Part shown: one piece after another, positions 12,406 through 26,322 of the stretch | Layout of the letters: the number at the start of each line of letters is the position of its first letter | How positions within the stretch are numbered: the first letter of the stretch is position 1 | Assembly (NCBI GenBank): GCA_030544235.1 | Contig: CM060475.1 | Span: forward strand, 9,474,909 to 9,538,908 | Length of the DNA stretch: 64,000 nt | Reading direction: 5' to 3' | DNA from: Lepturacanthus savala | Taxonomy: Eukaryota > Chordata > Actinopteri > Scombriformes > Trichiuridae | Notes under the pieces: generated by a model | Told to the model about the DNA's origin: nothing | Database searches by the model: none | What the model saw: only the letters and a program-made list of their open reading frames with translations | Program-made: the position numbers and the translations under genes

Positions 12406-13017
12406 AATGTTAAAATGAAAATATACAGTTGTACAACGGCCCTTATTGTTTAAGAATCAAGGACAAATAAAGTGAGAGGTGCTGAGAGCTCATAAAGTTC
12501 CTGGTGAAACTCGACTCGACCTTGTAATTCGCTGCCCAGACGCAGGTCTGCTCCATAAGAGGCAAATTACTCATCACGTTGGCCTGGATTTAAACATAAT
12601 GTCAGATATTTATAGTAAATTCCCTCCATTATTGGAAGCTCTGCAGCACCAGAGACAGAGAGGGTCCCTGAATGCATCACATTACTGCATCTCCTACCTG
12701 GAGTTTAATGTTGATGCATTATGAATATAACACCACAAAAATACAGTAACTTTCCCTTTAAAGCTGCTATTTACAGTCGGATTTGCGGCTCAAATTCCAT
12801 GCAGGTCCAACCTGTCACAGCAGCTCCTGGTTCCCAGATTAAATCCTGCATCTGGAAACACTGGAGGTGGTTTTTAACTAAAAAACGAGTCTAACCAGTT
12901 CAACCTGTTCAGATCAGGGCCAGAAGTTTAGTAAATTCTTTGTTTTCTACTGTTTTCTCCATTAAAATCAAGCATCAACATTGTCCCCATTGATTTACAT
13001 TGAACTTCTATTCATTA
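12406..13017. other. Non-coding stretch with one unassigned open frame
   Basis: An 81-codon frame (12479-12724, plus) has no recognisable domain and no splice context. Nothing else seen. Confidence 0.35.
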
Positions 13018-13551
13018 ACCAATTAATAATAATGAAATTAGGGTATTTACTAGATATATTAAGGCTATGTAAGTCAATGGGAATTTATCATATTTGCATA
13101 TTTTTGCCATACAACAACAAATAATGTAATTATATGTTAAAAAATTAATAATAATAAAGTTTAGAAAATGGGTTCAATATTTTATTTGGTAAAAATTTTC
13201 CAAAATTCAGAATAAAAATCAACTTTCAGTTGTGAGATAATGATGCTCAATGAGCAATAGGGATATCCTGGTCATGTGACCTCATAATTTGCATGTCCTT
13301 CAAAATAAAACGTCCTAAATAATAGATATATTAAAAAATATCTTAGAAAAAGTAGTAAATATAGTCTCATGATAGTTTCATGCTATTTAAGTATTATTAG
13401 TCAATTAATTAATTAGCTGCCATTAATCTAGAACTATTTTTAAATGCATGCATGCCCTTCAAAATAAAACGCCTTTTATTTTATATCACACTCATTTTAT
13501 AGAATAATGAAAATAAAGTAATTGTTGCCATGGAAACACTGTAATAGAGGA
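13018..13551 (+). mobile_element. TTAA-type MITE, decayed, one and a half cores
   Basis: Possible TTAA at 13014-13017. Core at about 13250-13320, a second partial core at about 13445. It ends in a broken X-box (GTTGCCATGGAAAC) and GTAATAGAGGA with TTAA at 13552-13555. Confidence 0.7.
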
Positions 13552-13555
13552 TTAA

Positions 13556-14528
13556 ACAGGAATTTGCTTTGTGAGAAATGTTAATAAATATCATTGAAAT
13601 GCTTTTATTTTGTAATAAGGAAGTTAAAATAAATCTGAATGAATTAATAGATGCAGCACATGTTCTTCATCAGGTTTGAAGTAACGATTTCACAGATTCC
13701 AGGTGACGTTTTTACCCCTGAACGCCTCGTTTTAAATGTTTAAACTCAACTTTTAGAGCTGAACTCCGACCTGTAACCAGCTTTAAATCAGATTAATGAG
13801 TCGTGTTGTGACATGAACCACAGCAGCTGTGACTGTGGTGTTGTTGCTGCAGGAACGTGTTTGGATTTAACACAGTGGAGATTAACACGCTGTAAAAAGT
13901 GAAGGGAATACGATCCAGATCTGCTGATTCTACCATGTTGAAACAGCAGAGTAAAGGTCATAAGGTCACGTCGTCTATAATGTTTTCTCTCACATCATGA
14001 TTGTGCAGTTTGATGCAGTATTTTTGGTAGAAGCAGCAGATATTCATCACATTTAACACCTAGAAAAACCTAATTAGCCTCCGTATGATGCAGGAAATCT
14101 GTCGAAAATCTCATTAATTGCTCATTTGTTTTGGTAAAACGTGCCACTAAAAGCAGTAAAAAGTGAAATGTTAATAACCCTGAAGTGGCTCCAGCATTTC
14201 CACTCAGTCTGGAGGCTCCGTGTCTGATTCTGTGATTCTGTTTACTCCTTAACTACCAGGGGAACTGAATATGTGCAGTTTTATTAAATATAATTCTGAT
14301 ATGATGATATAGAAGAGAAATTCCCCTTTAAGACAAACTGATCCTGTAGAAACACCCAGAAAACTCTGCTTTATTTCTGATTTCTTTATTTTCCCTTGTT
14401 TTATCTTCCTAAAATTACATTGTGCTGCTTTAATAATTTAATTGTTAATTTGCATTTACTGTAGTTATTATATTGAAATGCTGCTTTACATATAATAACA
14501 ATAGAATAATATATATTATTATTATTTA
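13556..14528. other. Non-coding stretch
   Basis: No gene or recognised repeat; moderately AT-rich single-copy-looking DNA. Confidence 0.4.
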
Positions 14529-15290
14529 TTAACATGTTTTTATAACTTAAAATGGGTCAAATAATAGATATATTTTATAAAATATATATAAGATGGTAGT
14601 TTCATGCTATAGCATGCAGCAATAGGGATATCCTGGTCATGTGACCTCAGAAATTGTATGCCCTTCAAAATAAAAGCCCCCTTTTCATGCCTGTGAAATC
14701 TGTAAAATCATAGATCAGTAAGCTGTAAATTAAAAATAATAAAAATATATTTAACTACTAAAAATACAAATCCAAAAATTACTAAAGTTACTAAAAATAA
14801 AAAACTAAGCATAAAAAATAAAAGATAATAAAAAATACAAAAAATGCCCCAAAAAATGAGAAAAATTTATTCATTAATAAAATAAAAAATGAATAAAAAA
14901 TATTAATTAATAATTAATTGATTTGAGATATTGTTTAATAAGAAAATATCTAAATTCTTCTCTGATTATTTCCTGGTTTATTTATTATTATTATTATTAT
15001 TTTATTCTTATATAATAATAAATTGATGATCTTTTGGTTAAATATTGAGTTAATTTCTTCATTTGGTGAAAAATTGTCCAAAATTCTAAATAAAAGGCAA
15101 CCTTCTCTTATAAGTGATGCTCACATGTCACATGTCCATCAGCAATAGGGATATCCAGGTCATGTGACCTCATAAATTATATGCCCTTCAAAATAAAAGC
15201 CCCCGTTTGACACCTATCTGTAAAATCATAGATTTTATATCACAGGTTTTTGAAGATCATAAATAGACATTTTTATAAATAGATCATAAA
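14529..15290 (+). mobile_element. TTAA-type MITE, AT-rich spacer subfamily
   Basis: Cores at about 14615-14695 and 15130-15225. They flank an AT-rich spacer that shares AAATCATAGATCAGTAAGCT and following text with 8293-8420. Terminal repeats are not recognisable. Confidence 0.72.
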
Positions 15291-16094
15291 AATGTAAATG
15301 TTAAACTCTGGGAAATAGGAAGTTTTCCTATAATAAACTGAAATAAGAGCCACTATAGCAACAGAAAGAAGGAAAAGTCCACCTTAAAACTGGACTCATG
15401 ACGCCACTTGTCTTTCTTTTTACTCTGGAAACGGGTCAATAGAATAAAAGCTCCCGCGGTGGCGCCAGTAATCAGAAGGTGTGAGGGCGGCGATAATAGA
15501 AGGCCGATGGTGGCGTGACAGCGAGGCCACATCAGGTCTCCCAGAGATACCGACTTGTTGTTTCATGCTGGTTTCTGTACCTGTAAATCACATGTCCACT
15601 TATAAACAGCACATCTCATGATGAACATCACACGTTCACCAAGCTATGATTCACCAACGACTCCGATCCTGTTTCTGGGCCAAAATAAAGAGGTTTGGAT
15701 GGGATCCAGGCGGCTGGTAGAGATCAAATAGAATAAAAAGCATCAATAAAAAGGACTCGTCAGGCTTATTTTGCAGTTGTCACCTAATAATTATCCATTC
15801 ATCAGCGTGAATTGATGAAAAATGTCATGAAATCGTGAAAACGTCTTGTTTTTGGTCCAATTCGTCCAATATTGAGTAGAATTTCCTATTTTCCAGTGAT
15901 TCCATGAAGGTCATCCATCTCAGGCAATTCAATAAATCCAATAAATCCAATAATTGATTGATTTGTCACTAGCCTGCTGCTAATAATAAACACACTGCAA
16001 AAAATCAACTTAGCGAGTATATGTTAAATAATATTCTTTATGGTGCAGTTAAAATTAGATAATTCTACTCTAAACTGCCATGGATTCTCTTATC
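15291..16094. other. Non-coding stretch
   Basis: No exon seen. A short GC-rich patch (about 15450-15535, with GGTGGCGCCAG and GGCGGCG) stands out from the AT-rich surroundings. Confidence 0.35.
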
Positions 16095-16530
16095 CCAGCG
16101 CTATCCTGCAGCATCACTTTAGTTAAAGTTTAAGTATCGTAACGTTTCTCAAAAACCCCAACACTAAAATGCTAGCTGGTTTAACCGCTACTTTATTCCT
16201 CAATGCTAACACAGGTCTTACTTCGAGATGCGTTCACAGACCCTCAGGAAATCCCAGCACTATCACGTCTCTCAAAAACCCCAGCGCTAAATTGCTAGCT
16301 GGTTTAGCCGCTACTTTATTCCTGAAGCTAACACAGGTCAAAGTTAAAGTATAAAGCTCCAGTATCACGGCTCCTCCTCATGTTGCTTCCCGGTGCTTTC
16401 GTTATAATTTAAAGCTCCTGTTTCTACAGAAGTACGCTAGCTGGTTTAGCCGCTACTTTATTCTTAAGCTAACACAGGTCTTACGTTAAGATGTGTTCAC
16501 AGACCTTCAGGAAATCCCAGCACTATCACC
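16095..16530. repeat. Three-copy tandem repeat, unit about 125-140 bp
   Basis: GCTAGCTGGTTTA followed by CCGCTACTTTATTC occurs near 16169, 16294 and 16436, with shared AAGCTAACACAGGT and GAAATCCCAGCACTATCAC. The small open frame at 16169-16354 lies inside it and is not a gene. Confidence 0.75.
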
Positions 16531-18578
16531 TTTCACATAACATATAACTAACACACTATTAGAATAACCAGTAGAATAAGATATTTCAAGATAATTCCAC
16601 TCATATTATAATAAATAAAAACAAGATGATTTAATTTTTTACAGCTGTTTGATTTATTAATAAATTATTAATGTTTGTCCAGATGTGACCTATTAAATAT
16701 TATATACTGGATAAATATTGGATCTTTGTGGAGATGCTGGACGTTGGATTCATGATTTAAATCCAAACTTTCAACCTAAATTCTCGTCTTTTTCTCCTGT
16801 TTCTTAGTTAATTAATTACCCCAGAAACATCTGTACTGAATACTCAGAATCATTAATATTACAGCGATTTAACCAAAACCAAAAACCGTAGCTGAAGTGT
16901 GAAACGGAGCAGATCCGTGGGTGGAATCATTGGATTCAGCAGCTGGAAGTAACAACGATAAAAACCGATAAAAATGAAAATGCTCTTTGATTTAAAGTCG
17001 TAGCTGGAGGCGACGCTGCTGCGTGTCGGGGGTTTGACCCAGGAGAAAAAAAAAGGAGAAGGAGGTCGACGTATCCCGGAACCCTGAGGCTCAGTTTGAC
17101 TTTTATTCTGGTGTCAGGGACCCAGAAGGAAAAAAAAAACTCTCCAAGACGCAGCTTTGATCAGAAAATACTGAACAATGTTGGGTTTTCTGCATCAAGG
17201 ATTCATGGAGACGTGTAGTTTTATAGTTTAAATCAATAAGAACATTTCTTTTTGCCTTTTTCTGCAGCAGAATTAGTTTTTCTCACCCACAAATGCAGAG
17301 AATGAGCGTCCAGACATCTGCATATATTTAATTTCATGGATAAATATATCGATTTTTATTTAAACAGACTTAAACTGGAATGTTTAAGTCATTATATGTT
17401 AAATTCCAATCTATAATTATCATTTGAGGTCATTTAAACGATATTATTATACAGTATATAATAATAACAAAATAAAACTGACTGTAGTATTGTACTGCAG
17501 TATGGTGATTATATATTTTTTAAATAAATTAAATTTATATTATTACCTTTTATTATTAGTTTTATTAGTATTAATGTTTCATATATATAATTTAATTTTA
17601 TTATAATAATAAAAGGTTCATATTATGAGATTAAAAAGGCCACATTAAGAAGTTTTTAAATAAAAGAATAAATTGCCTAAAATTGCACATTTTTTCAACT
17701 TTTCCATAGAAATTCAGATAAAAAATAATATAATATGAGCTATAAAGATATTTAAATTAAAAAAAGATTTTATCTGATTTTAAGAAAACAAGAATAAATT
17801 GTTTATTTAGCTTAAAAAACTTAAATAACCCAAATTATCTGCCACTAAAATGAGATGATTCAAGATATTTCTACTTAATACTGGACTAATTAGATAAGAG
17901 TTAATTTTTTACAGTGGATTAGAACTTTATTTAGTATAACTAACCTAACACTGTAAAAGGTTGGGTCATTTTTAAAGGGGAAATTCCTTGTTTTAGTGCA
18001 AATAGTCTAATATTGAGTAGATTATCTTATTCTATTGTCAGATAATTTGACTTATTTGAACTTTGTTCTAAATGTTTGGGTAAATACTGGACGTTCATGG
18101 TCCTCAGAGGATGAACCTTCTGCCTTTAGCAGCTTCTGGTAGAAAATAATGCTGATTCATTCTAAACGGAGCAGGAAGTCAAGTCCTGGCATCCACTATT
18201 GGCCAGATCCCGTCGTCACGACGATATGAAGCAGCAAAGTGGGTCAAACCTTCAGCGGGTGGCGGCGTCTCTGGGGTCAAGAGGTCAACAGCAGAGTAAC
18301 AGTGATGGCGACGGGATCTGACATGGATGCCTCTGACGTGTAAACTGAGCGGATCAACAGTCATGTGATTGATGTAATGGAGAATAAATACTAATAACTG
18401 TTGTTTTACTTCACATGAACAATAAAGATTATTCAAATTAAAGCTTTTTATGGGAAATAGATAAAAAATCCATAATATGAGATAAAAAGTCAACAATATA
18501 ATCATATTTTAAGAAAATTAAGCTAAATTGACCAAAAACAAGAAACTGTACTAAATATAATATACAATATATGTGTTA

Positions 18579-18580
<2 letters not shown>
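16531..18580. other. AT-rich non-coding stretch
   Basis: No exon, domain or repeat family recognised. A run of AT-rich low-complexity DNA covers about 17400-17900. Confidence 0.4.
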
Positions 18581-19083
<503 letters not shown>

Positions 19084-19245
19084 AGACATAATGAATTCCT
19101 GGTTTAATCCCTGTATATTAATACTATTCGTCGTCTCTGACACCAGGAGGTTATTTAAGTCCACACACATTCAGGTTGACTGGGGTCAGGTTCTGTGCAT
19201 AGAGCAGCTGACTGGCCTTCATCACTCAGTCTGAACCACTGTCTG

Positions 19246-19290
<45 letters not shown>
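19246..19290. repeat. (AC)n microsatellite
   Basis: About 22 AC units, 165 bp from the giant GT tract and in opposite strand phase. Confidence 0.95.
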
Positions 19291-19292
<2 letters not shown>

Positions 19293-19646
19293 CCCAGTCC
19301 TTTTAGGGACCGTCTCAAAAAAGCAGCTATTGTTGTTTCAGTGTGACTGTAGCTTTAATCACATGATGTAAAATGATCTTTAACAGAGTGAATCAGTTCC
19401 AGGAATCATCCCCTTCATTTATTGTTGCATCAAAAAGTCAAACGCATCAAAGAGAGAATAAGATTTGTCCTTAGACGACGTTTAATGGACGAGTTTGCAA
19501 ATAAATATTCTGCTATTTGCAAATCCAGCAGATATTCATTTGGAATCACAGAGATAAATAAGCCTCAAACATAAATAAATAAATACTTTTAATATTTTAA
19601 TTACTGTAGTTTCAACTTCTTTTTTTTAGATGTTTACAGCTAATGG

Positions 19647-19660
19647 CCACTAGGGGGAGT
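19647..19660 (+). promoter_or_regulatory. Weak CTCF-like motif
   Basis: CCACTAGGGGGAGT matches the first half of the CTCF core but lacks the final GGCAG. Lower confidence than the other two. Confidence 0.3.
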
Positions 19661-20394
19661 AATATGTTGTAATATGTTGATTTTTAGCTGCTAGAAGAAA
19701 CGAGGGTGAACTTATAGGTCTGAAATGTGCAGATTTAAATGTTTAGAATTAAGAATGATATGGTCTATTTAAAAAAGAATAATTACACACCTTTAAAGCA
19801 CCTAGTTGATCCTGTAGCAGCAATACAGTCGGCCTTCTCACACACTAACTCTGAAAAATCCTGACCGCAACAAAAACACTTCAAATCTCTTTGTTTTTTT
19901 GTCATATTAAAGCCACTTTAACCTTTTCTTTCCCATTTCAGCTTCTTAATGTTCCTTTCTACTCTTTTTCTATCAAATTATCACCTCGCTGTATGATATA
20001 AATGTGTAATTTCAACATCAAAACCCATTTTCTGATTCTCTGAGACAATTAATGATGCCCTGAATGTCCCGCGTCATGGAGCGAAACAACAAAACTAATT
20101 TTCCTTCCTGATGAAATTATCCTGCATATGAGTTTATGGGGGTCATTAAAAAAAAATGTGCCTCCGGTTCAGAACTTGTTTCCAGCAGCGTCACAGGAAA
20201 AGAGACGAGCCCTGCAGAGTAGAACAGTTATTTATTTTAGTTTTTATTTATAGTCAATTTCTGCAGCGTGTATACTACAGATGAAGCTGAAATTATTTAT
20301 TTAAGACAAAAGAAGGACTTGTAAGCACTTGTGGATCAGGAACAAGTCATCTCTTCAACCAGGTAACGTGGAAATGATTCCTGTCTAAACCGAG

Positions 20395-20439
20395 GTTCCA
20401 CAAGGCTCCGTCCTGGGTCCCCTTCTCTTCTCCCTCAAC
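20395..20439 (+). pseudogene. Non-LTR retrotransposon reverse transcriptase scrap
   Basis: Reads VPQGSVLGPLLFSLN, the conserved motif of LINE-type reverse transcriptases. No open frame extends from it and no other LINE part is evident nearby, so it is a dead 5'-truncated or recombined remnant. Confidence 0.7.
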
Positions 20440-20567
20440 AGGATTTTTGATGCTGTCATATCTCTACTTTACCTTTGCCATTTTTGCCAGTTGCTGTTGC
20501 CCAGGTGTGTTTTCTGCTGAGATTATGGGGAGTTTAAAGGAGATTTCAGGGAAGATATTTATCAGTT

Positions 20568-20980
20568 TGGCGGTTCAGTGGTGCAATGGGTAGTTTTCCA
20601 GTGGTCAAGGCTAGTGGCTAACAGCTAATTTTACAGTCAGCTAGCAGCTAGCTATGTGGAAGAAACCAATCAAACTAACATGTAGAAGCCAAAATCAGCC
20701 TCTTTTTTTATCAGTTTAACTGGTTAATGATCGTTAACGAGCTCTAACGATGGAAGTTACCATAGCAACAGCATCTAGGGGGAGGGAGGAGGGAACAGGA
20801 AGTTTTCCACCAGATTTTCATAGTTTTTACCTTATTGATTCATGATCTCATATGCTAGAATTGAATTTTTGTTCATGTCTCCTCTAAAGATTTGTCTTTT
20901 TTGCCCCTTGTTGGGACCTTTCTGTGTGGAGTTTGCATGTCCTCACCTGAAGTTAACCAGGAAATGGATGGATGTTTATC
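20568..20980 (+). repeat. Teleost dispersed repeat, interrupted
   Basis: GGCGGTTCAGTGGTGCAATG near 20570 and TCTGTGTGGAGTTTGCATGT near 20920 are the two hallmark halves of a repeat common in fish genomes. About 300 bp of other sequence separates them here. It ends near GGAAATGGATGGATG. Confidence 0.6.
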
Positions 20981-22249
20981 AGTTTCATAAAACTAGAGAG
21001 ACCACATCAGTTTACCTGATTGATCTGTTGATTTATTGGATTGATCCTTTGATTTGACCCAACGCTGTTTCCTCGTTTTGTCCCAAACAACAATCTACAA
21101 TAAGAAAACCACTCAGTTACCTTTATAGAGAGCTAAAGAAACTGAAAAATATTCACATTTAAGAAGCTGGAACCTGGACAGGACTGTACTTTTGTTTCTT
21201 CTGGGGAAAGTACGTCAGTGCTGAGACCTGTCCCGTCAACGAAGGAAACAGGAGTTCCCCAAGGCTCCGTCCTCGTCTCCCTGTGGTTGTAACAAGAGAC
21301 GACGAACACCGTTCTCGCCGTGGCGCCCCGAGGCCGTAGATCACTCCTCTACAGCATCAGGTGGAGTCATCAGGGACGGAGGCCCATCCATCACCTCCTC
21401 TCTTTAGCCCCTGGTACAGAAACATCTCTGAGTGCATCTTTGGTTGTTTTGCTGGAAGCTTTTTCTCTCATTTAACTTGCTTCATAATCTGCTTTAATGA
21501 ATCTCAGTGTCCTTGTGCACAAACGTTACCGAGTCAAATACATGCACACTCATGCAGTTATGTAAGAGCTCTGAGCGCCGGGTCATTACTTCAAAGATGG
21601 AAAAACAAAGAAAGAGAGAGGACGGGGTTCATTCCTCCTCAATTATCTGTCAAATCCTCTTTCTTTGTCTTTCTGCTGGTGTTTGGTGTCAGCATCTTTG
21701 CCAGTTTGTCCCCCAGACAATGAGACGCCCTTATTTTAAACAATCAAGAAGAGAAGGAATAATCAAGGAATGGATGTTGTAACGATGGAAGGAAAAAGAG
21801 AAAGAGTGGGAGAAGTTAGAGTCTCTGAACAAACCTTTACCCACAAAATAAAAAGAACAAGTCATTGACATTTATTCAACGCTTCTTCCTCAACCACATT
21901 CCAAAGTAAGAGCCAAAATACAGGCTTAAAGGGCAGATTCACGAGTTTCAAGTGTCTCTTAAAGAAGGTTATTTAAAGCTGAGGCCATTTGAATTATTTA
22001 AATAAAGACAATATCTCCAAATATATTAAAAATCCCATAATTTCCTTGTTGTTGCATCATCCGCTGCAGCTAAACAGGAAAACACAGACACAAAAGGGGA
22101 ATTATTATTCTCTGCATAAATAATAATAATAACTTTATTATAGGGCAAAGGGCTTCACGGTTAATTTAAGTACACTTAAGCTAGCTCAAGTTCCAACAAA
22201 TTAAGAAAAATCAAGTTTTATGAAGAGATTTAAATATTATTCACGTTAA
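20981..22249. other. Non-coding stretch with a second reverse-transcriptase scrap
   Basis: GVPQGSVL is encoded at 21251-21274, then the frame degrades. A 120-codon frame at 21361-21723 has no recognised domain. Nothing else supported. Confidence 0.45.
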
Positions 22250-23013
<764 letters not shown>

Positions 23014-23017
23014 TTAA

Positions 23018-23838
23018 TATTATAACAGTTTTGTGTGATGTTTGTGGCTTTGGGCGTAAAATTGTCTGATGCAAGTTTGACCATAAATGTGCGATATAAT
23101 CTCTGAGTGTTTCGTAAGAACCTTAATGTGAAGGATGTTCTTTTCCACTTTTTGTGTGTGTGTGTGTTGATAAGGACCCAAACACTAACAGCTGGTCCCT
23201 GGAGGACTTCCTGGAAAACCTCTTCACATCCTTCACTTGGTGCGTTTCCATCTCCTTCTTAAAGGTTTTTGGCAACAGACGCTACGTCGCAGACATCTGA
23301 TCCGTAAACATCGCCGTTAAAGAGTCCCACATCCGAAATGTCTTTCAGTGGCGGCCAAATCCCGTCGCTTTAATTCCCTTCCTCACACACACACACACAC
23401 ACACACAGATGATGACTGTCCATTTCATACTGTCAAGTGTCAGGTGTCTGTTTGCCGAGGTCATGGAGTCATGTGTGTTCCTCAAGTTTCTCAGCCGCCT
23501 CCTCCTCCTCCTCCTCCTCCTCCTCCTCCTCCTCCTCCTCCTTCGCCGTCTGAAGCATGACACACCGTTCTCACTCTCTGCACACGCACGTCGCCATGGC
23601 AACGGCTATACATATGCATGGGGACGTCACGCCGTACAGTATATTCAAATTACAGGGCTTCAGTGTTAAGGAGGGCCATGGATCTTAATTTGTCCTTGTG
23701 CCAGAAACACAGAAAGACACAGTGGCCTCAGTTCATTTTGCAGTTTTTGTCGTCTGATTCTTTTCTGTCGACACCAGAGAAAAAAAAAACAACATAATCA
23801 GTGGATTTAATTAGAGTCTGGATTGGTTATGATGATAA
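23018..23838. other. Non-coding stretch with (CA)n and (CTC)n tracts
   Basis: (CA)n at about 23387-23407 and (CTC)n at about 23498-23541. The proline/leucine/arginine-repeat frames here are products of the CTC tract and not genes. Confidence 0.6.
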
Positions 23839-23842
23839 TTAA

Positions 23843-24274
<432 letters not shown>

Positions 24275-24361
24275 TTATGCATCTTTACATAAGTATAATA
24301 TAGAAACTTGAAACCTCCAGTGCACAAATACTGACATATAACAATATGCATTTACTTTCCT

Positions 24362-24676
24362 ATAATAGATATATTTAAAAATATATATATAAATATATAA
24401 TATATATTTAAAAAATTATATTATCAAAATTGCGTTAAATGTAAAAACAAATAAAAGAAATAAAAATAATACTTAATAAAACCTTCAGTTGTGAGATTGT
24501 GAGACAGTGATGCTCACATGTCAAATGTCCATCAGCAATAGGGATATCCTGGTCATGTGACCTCATAAATTGTATGTCCTTCAAAATAAAAGCCTCCTTT
24601 TCATGCCTAAATGTAAAAACACAGATTTTATATCACAGATTTTTAGAAAAAGGAATAAAAACTATGCAATAGAGGG
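24362..24676 (+). mobile_element. TTAA-type MITE
   Basis: Begins in the internal AATAGATATATTTAAAAATA segment. Core at about 24525-24620. It ends ACTATGCAATAGAGGG with TTAA at 24677-24680. The left terminal repeat is missing. The 24681-24790 flank is the shared composite sequence. Confidence 0.8.
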
Positions 24677-24680
24677 TTAA

Positions 24681-24790
24681 TGGACCACAAGCTGTTTGTG
24701 ATGTCATAAATCATGTTCATAGGCCCCGCCCCTTAAAATTGGAGGAAACACAAAGCGGGACTTTAAAACAAGTTTTAACTCTTAGTTCTG
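24681..24790 (+). repeat. Composite flank, copy 2
   Basis: Same order of sequence as 10798-10907 (TGGACCACAAGCTGTTTGTG to CTTAGTTCTG), with only scattered differences. Confidence 0.8.
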
Positions 24791-25434
24791 ACAGTTTAAC
24801 TTTATGGAGTTTTCAGGATTCACTAGAAAGTTGAGTTTTAAATGTTGTTTTAATTAATAATTCTTCAAATATATGTCATAGCTTTTAGTTAAATAAATAA
24901 AGAACAGCCAAACACCTGAAGACGTTTGCAGCAGCAGTCGTCAGCCGGTGTTCAGCCTCTTCCTGACGCCATCATGACTCTGGTTTCTCATGTTTCTCTA
25001 AATTCGATCACGTTTTTTCATTAACCCCGGGGGGAACCGTCGCCCCCCCCCCCCCCCCCCCCGTCTCCACGCTCATAGAAACGCTTCTCTCCGATGATAA
25101 ACATGCTGGAAGTGATATTTCCATCTGCCTTTCATTCCTTCCACCATCTGCCGTCGCCAGCAACTCCTTTCTGTTTCAGGAAAAATCTCCATCCAGATGA
25201 TTCACACCAGATCGAACAGTCTATCTATCTAGGCTTTTATTGTGAAGGACATACACTTGTTAAGGTGTCATTCATTTCAATATGAAATAACTGGTGTATC
25301 ATCGTGGTGAAATCACATCTCACGTCTCCTGTTTTGTAAATTGAGATGAGAACTTTCCGCCTCATTTGAGATCAAATTACGCTGAATGTGGCCCATGAAC
25401 TAAATTGAGTTTGACACCACTGCTCTGGTGAATA
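24791..25434. other. Non-coding stretch with a C homopolymer
   Basis: A pure C-run occupies about 25043-25062. A short reverse MITE-core scrap (GGCTTTTATTGTGAAGGACA) lies near 25231. Confidence 0.5.
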
Positions 25435-25940
25435 GTCTTTCCATATGGTGATAATTAGTTTTTCTTAATTTCTCTAAAAAGCTGTGGTGTAAAATCGATT
25501 TTTTACAATTAGTTGTGAAATGAGGCCTTTTATTTTGAAGGACATACAATTTATGAGGTCACATGACCAGGATATCCCTATTGCTGATGGACATTTTTCA
25601 GAACTAAGAGTTAAAAATTCCCGCTCCACTCAAAAAAATAGTGATTTGTGTTCCCTCCAATTTTAAGGGGCGGGGCCTATGAACATGATTTATGACATCA
25701 CAAACAGCTTGTGGCTAATTAACCCTCTATTGTATAGGTTTAATTCCTTTTCCTAAAAATCTGTGATATAAAATCTGTGTTTTTACAGTTAGGTGTGAAA
25801 TGAGAGCTTTTATTTTGAAGGAGATACAATTTATGAGGTCACATGACCAGGATATCCCTATTGCTGATGGACATTTTGACATGTGAACATGACTGTCTTT
25901 TATTCAGAATTTGGGAACATTTTCACCAAATAGAAAAGAA
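25435..25940 (-). mobile_element. Composite MITE-flank-MITE unit, minus orientation
   Basis: Reverse core at about 25528-25595. The composite flank in reverse follows at 25605-25718, with the GGGGCGGGGCC box. Then TTAA at 25719-25722, CCCTCTATTGTATAGG and a second reverse core at about 25806-25880. Same order as 10640-11005 read backwards. Confidence 0.8.
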
Positions 25941-26189
25941 TCACAGCACAGGACTGGATGTGATGCTGTTTAATCCAATCAATCCGTTGATTTTACATTT
26001 CTGCAGGTTAATCCAACAGGAATAATCAGAGCAGAGAGAAGAACAGTGGCTCCATCTACAGGATGAGACAGAAAACAGCAGCGTTCCACTGGGAAATACG
26101 AGCAGGTGCATTTTACACTGGTAAAAAACCTAAAAATGAGGTCAAAGACACGTTTAATTGGACTAAAAATGATGCTGTTGCTTCGTTAA

Positions 26190-26318
26190 GCTGCTGCAAT
26201 GTGACAAAATCAATCAGCAATAGGGATATCCTGGTCATGTGACCTCATAAATTGTATGTCCTTCAAAATAAAAGCCCCCTTTTCACACCTAGCTGTAAAA
26301 ACTGATTTAAATAGAGGG
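26190..26318 (+). mobile_element. TTAA-type MITE fragment
   Basis: Core at about 26213-26300, then a short AAATAGAGGG end with TTAA at 26319-26322. Confidence 0.75.
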
Positions 26319-26322
26319 TTAA

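Larger units (their letters stand above)
19291..20567. other. Non-coding stretch
   Basis: No gene seen, apart from the reverse-transcriptase scrap noted at 20395-20439. Confidence 0.4.

Noticed and set aside
23345..23669. Arginine-, proline- and leucine-repeat frames
   Set aside because: Direct products of the (CTC)n tract at about 23498-23541.
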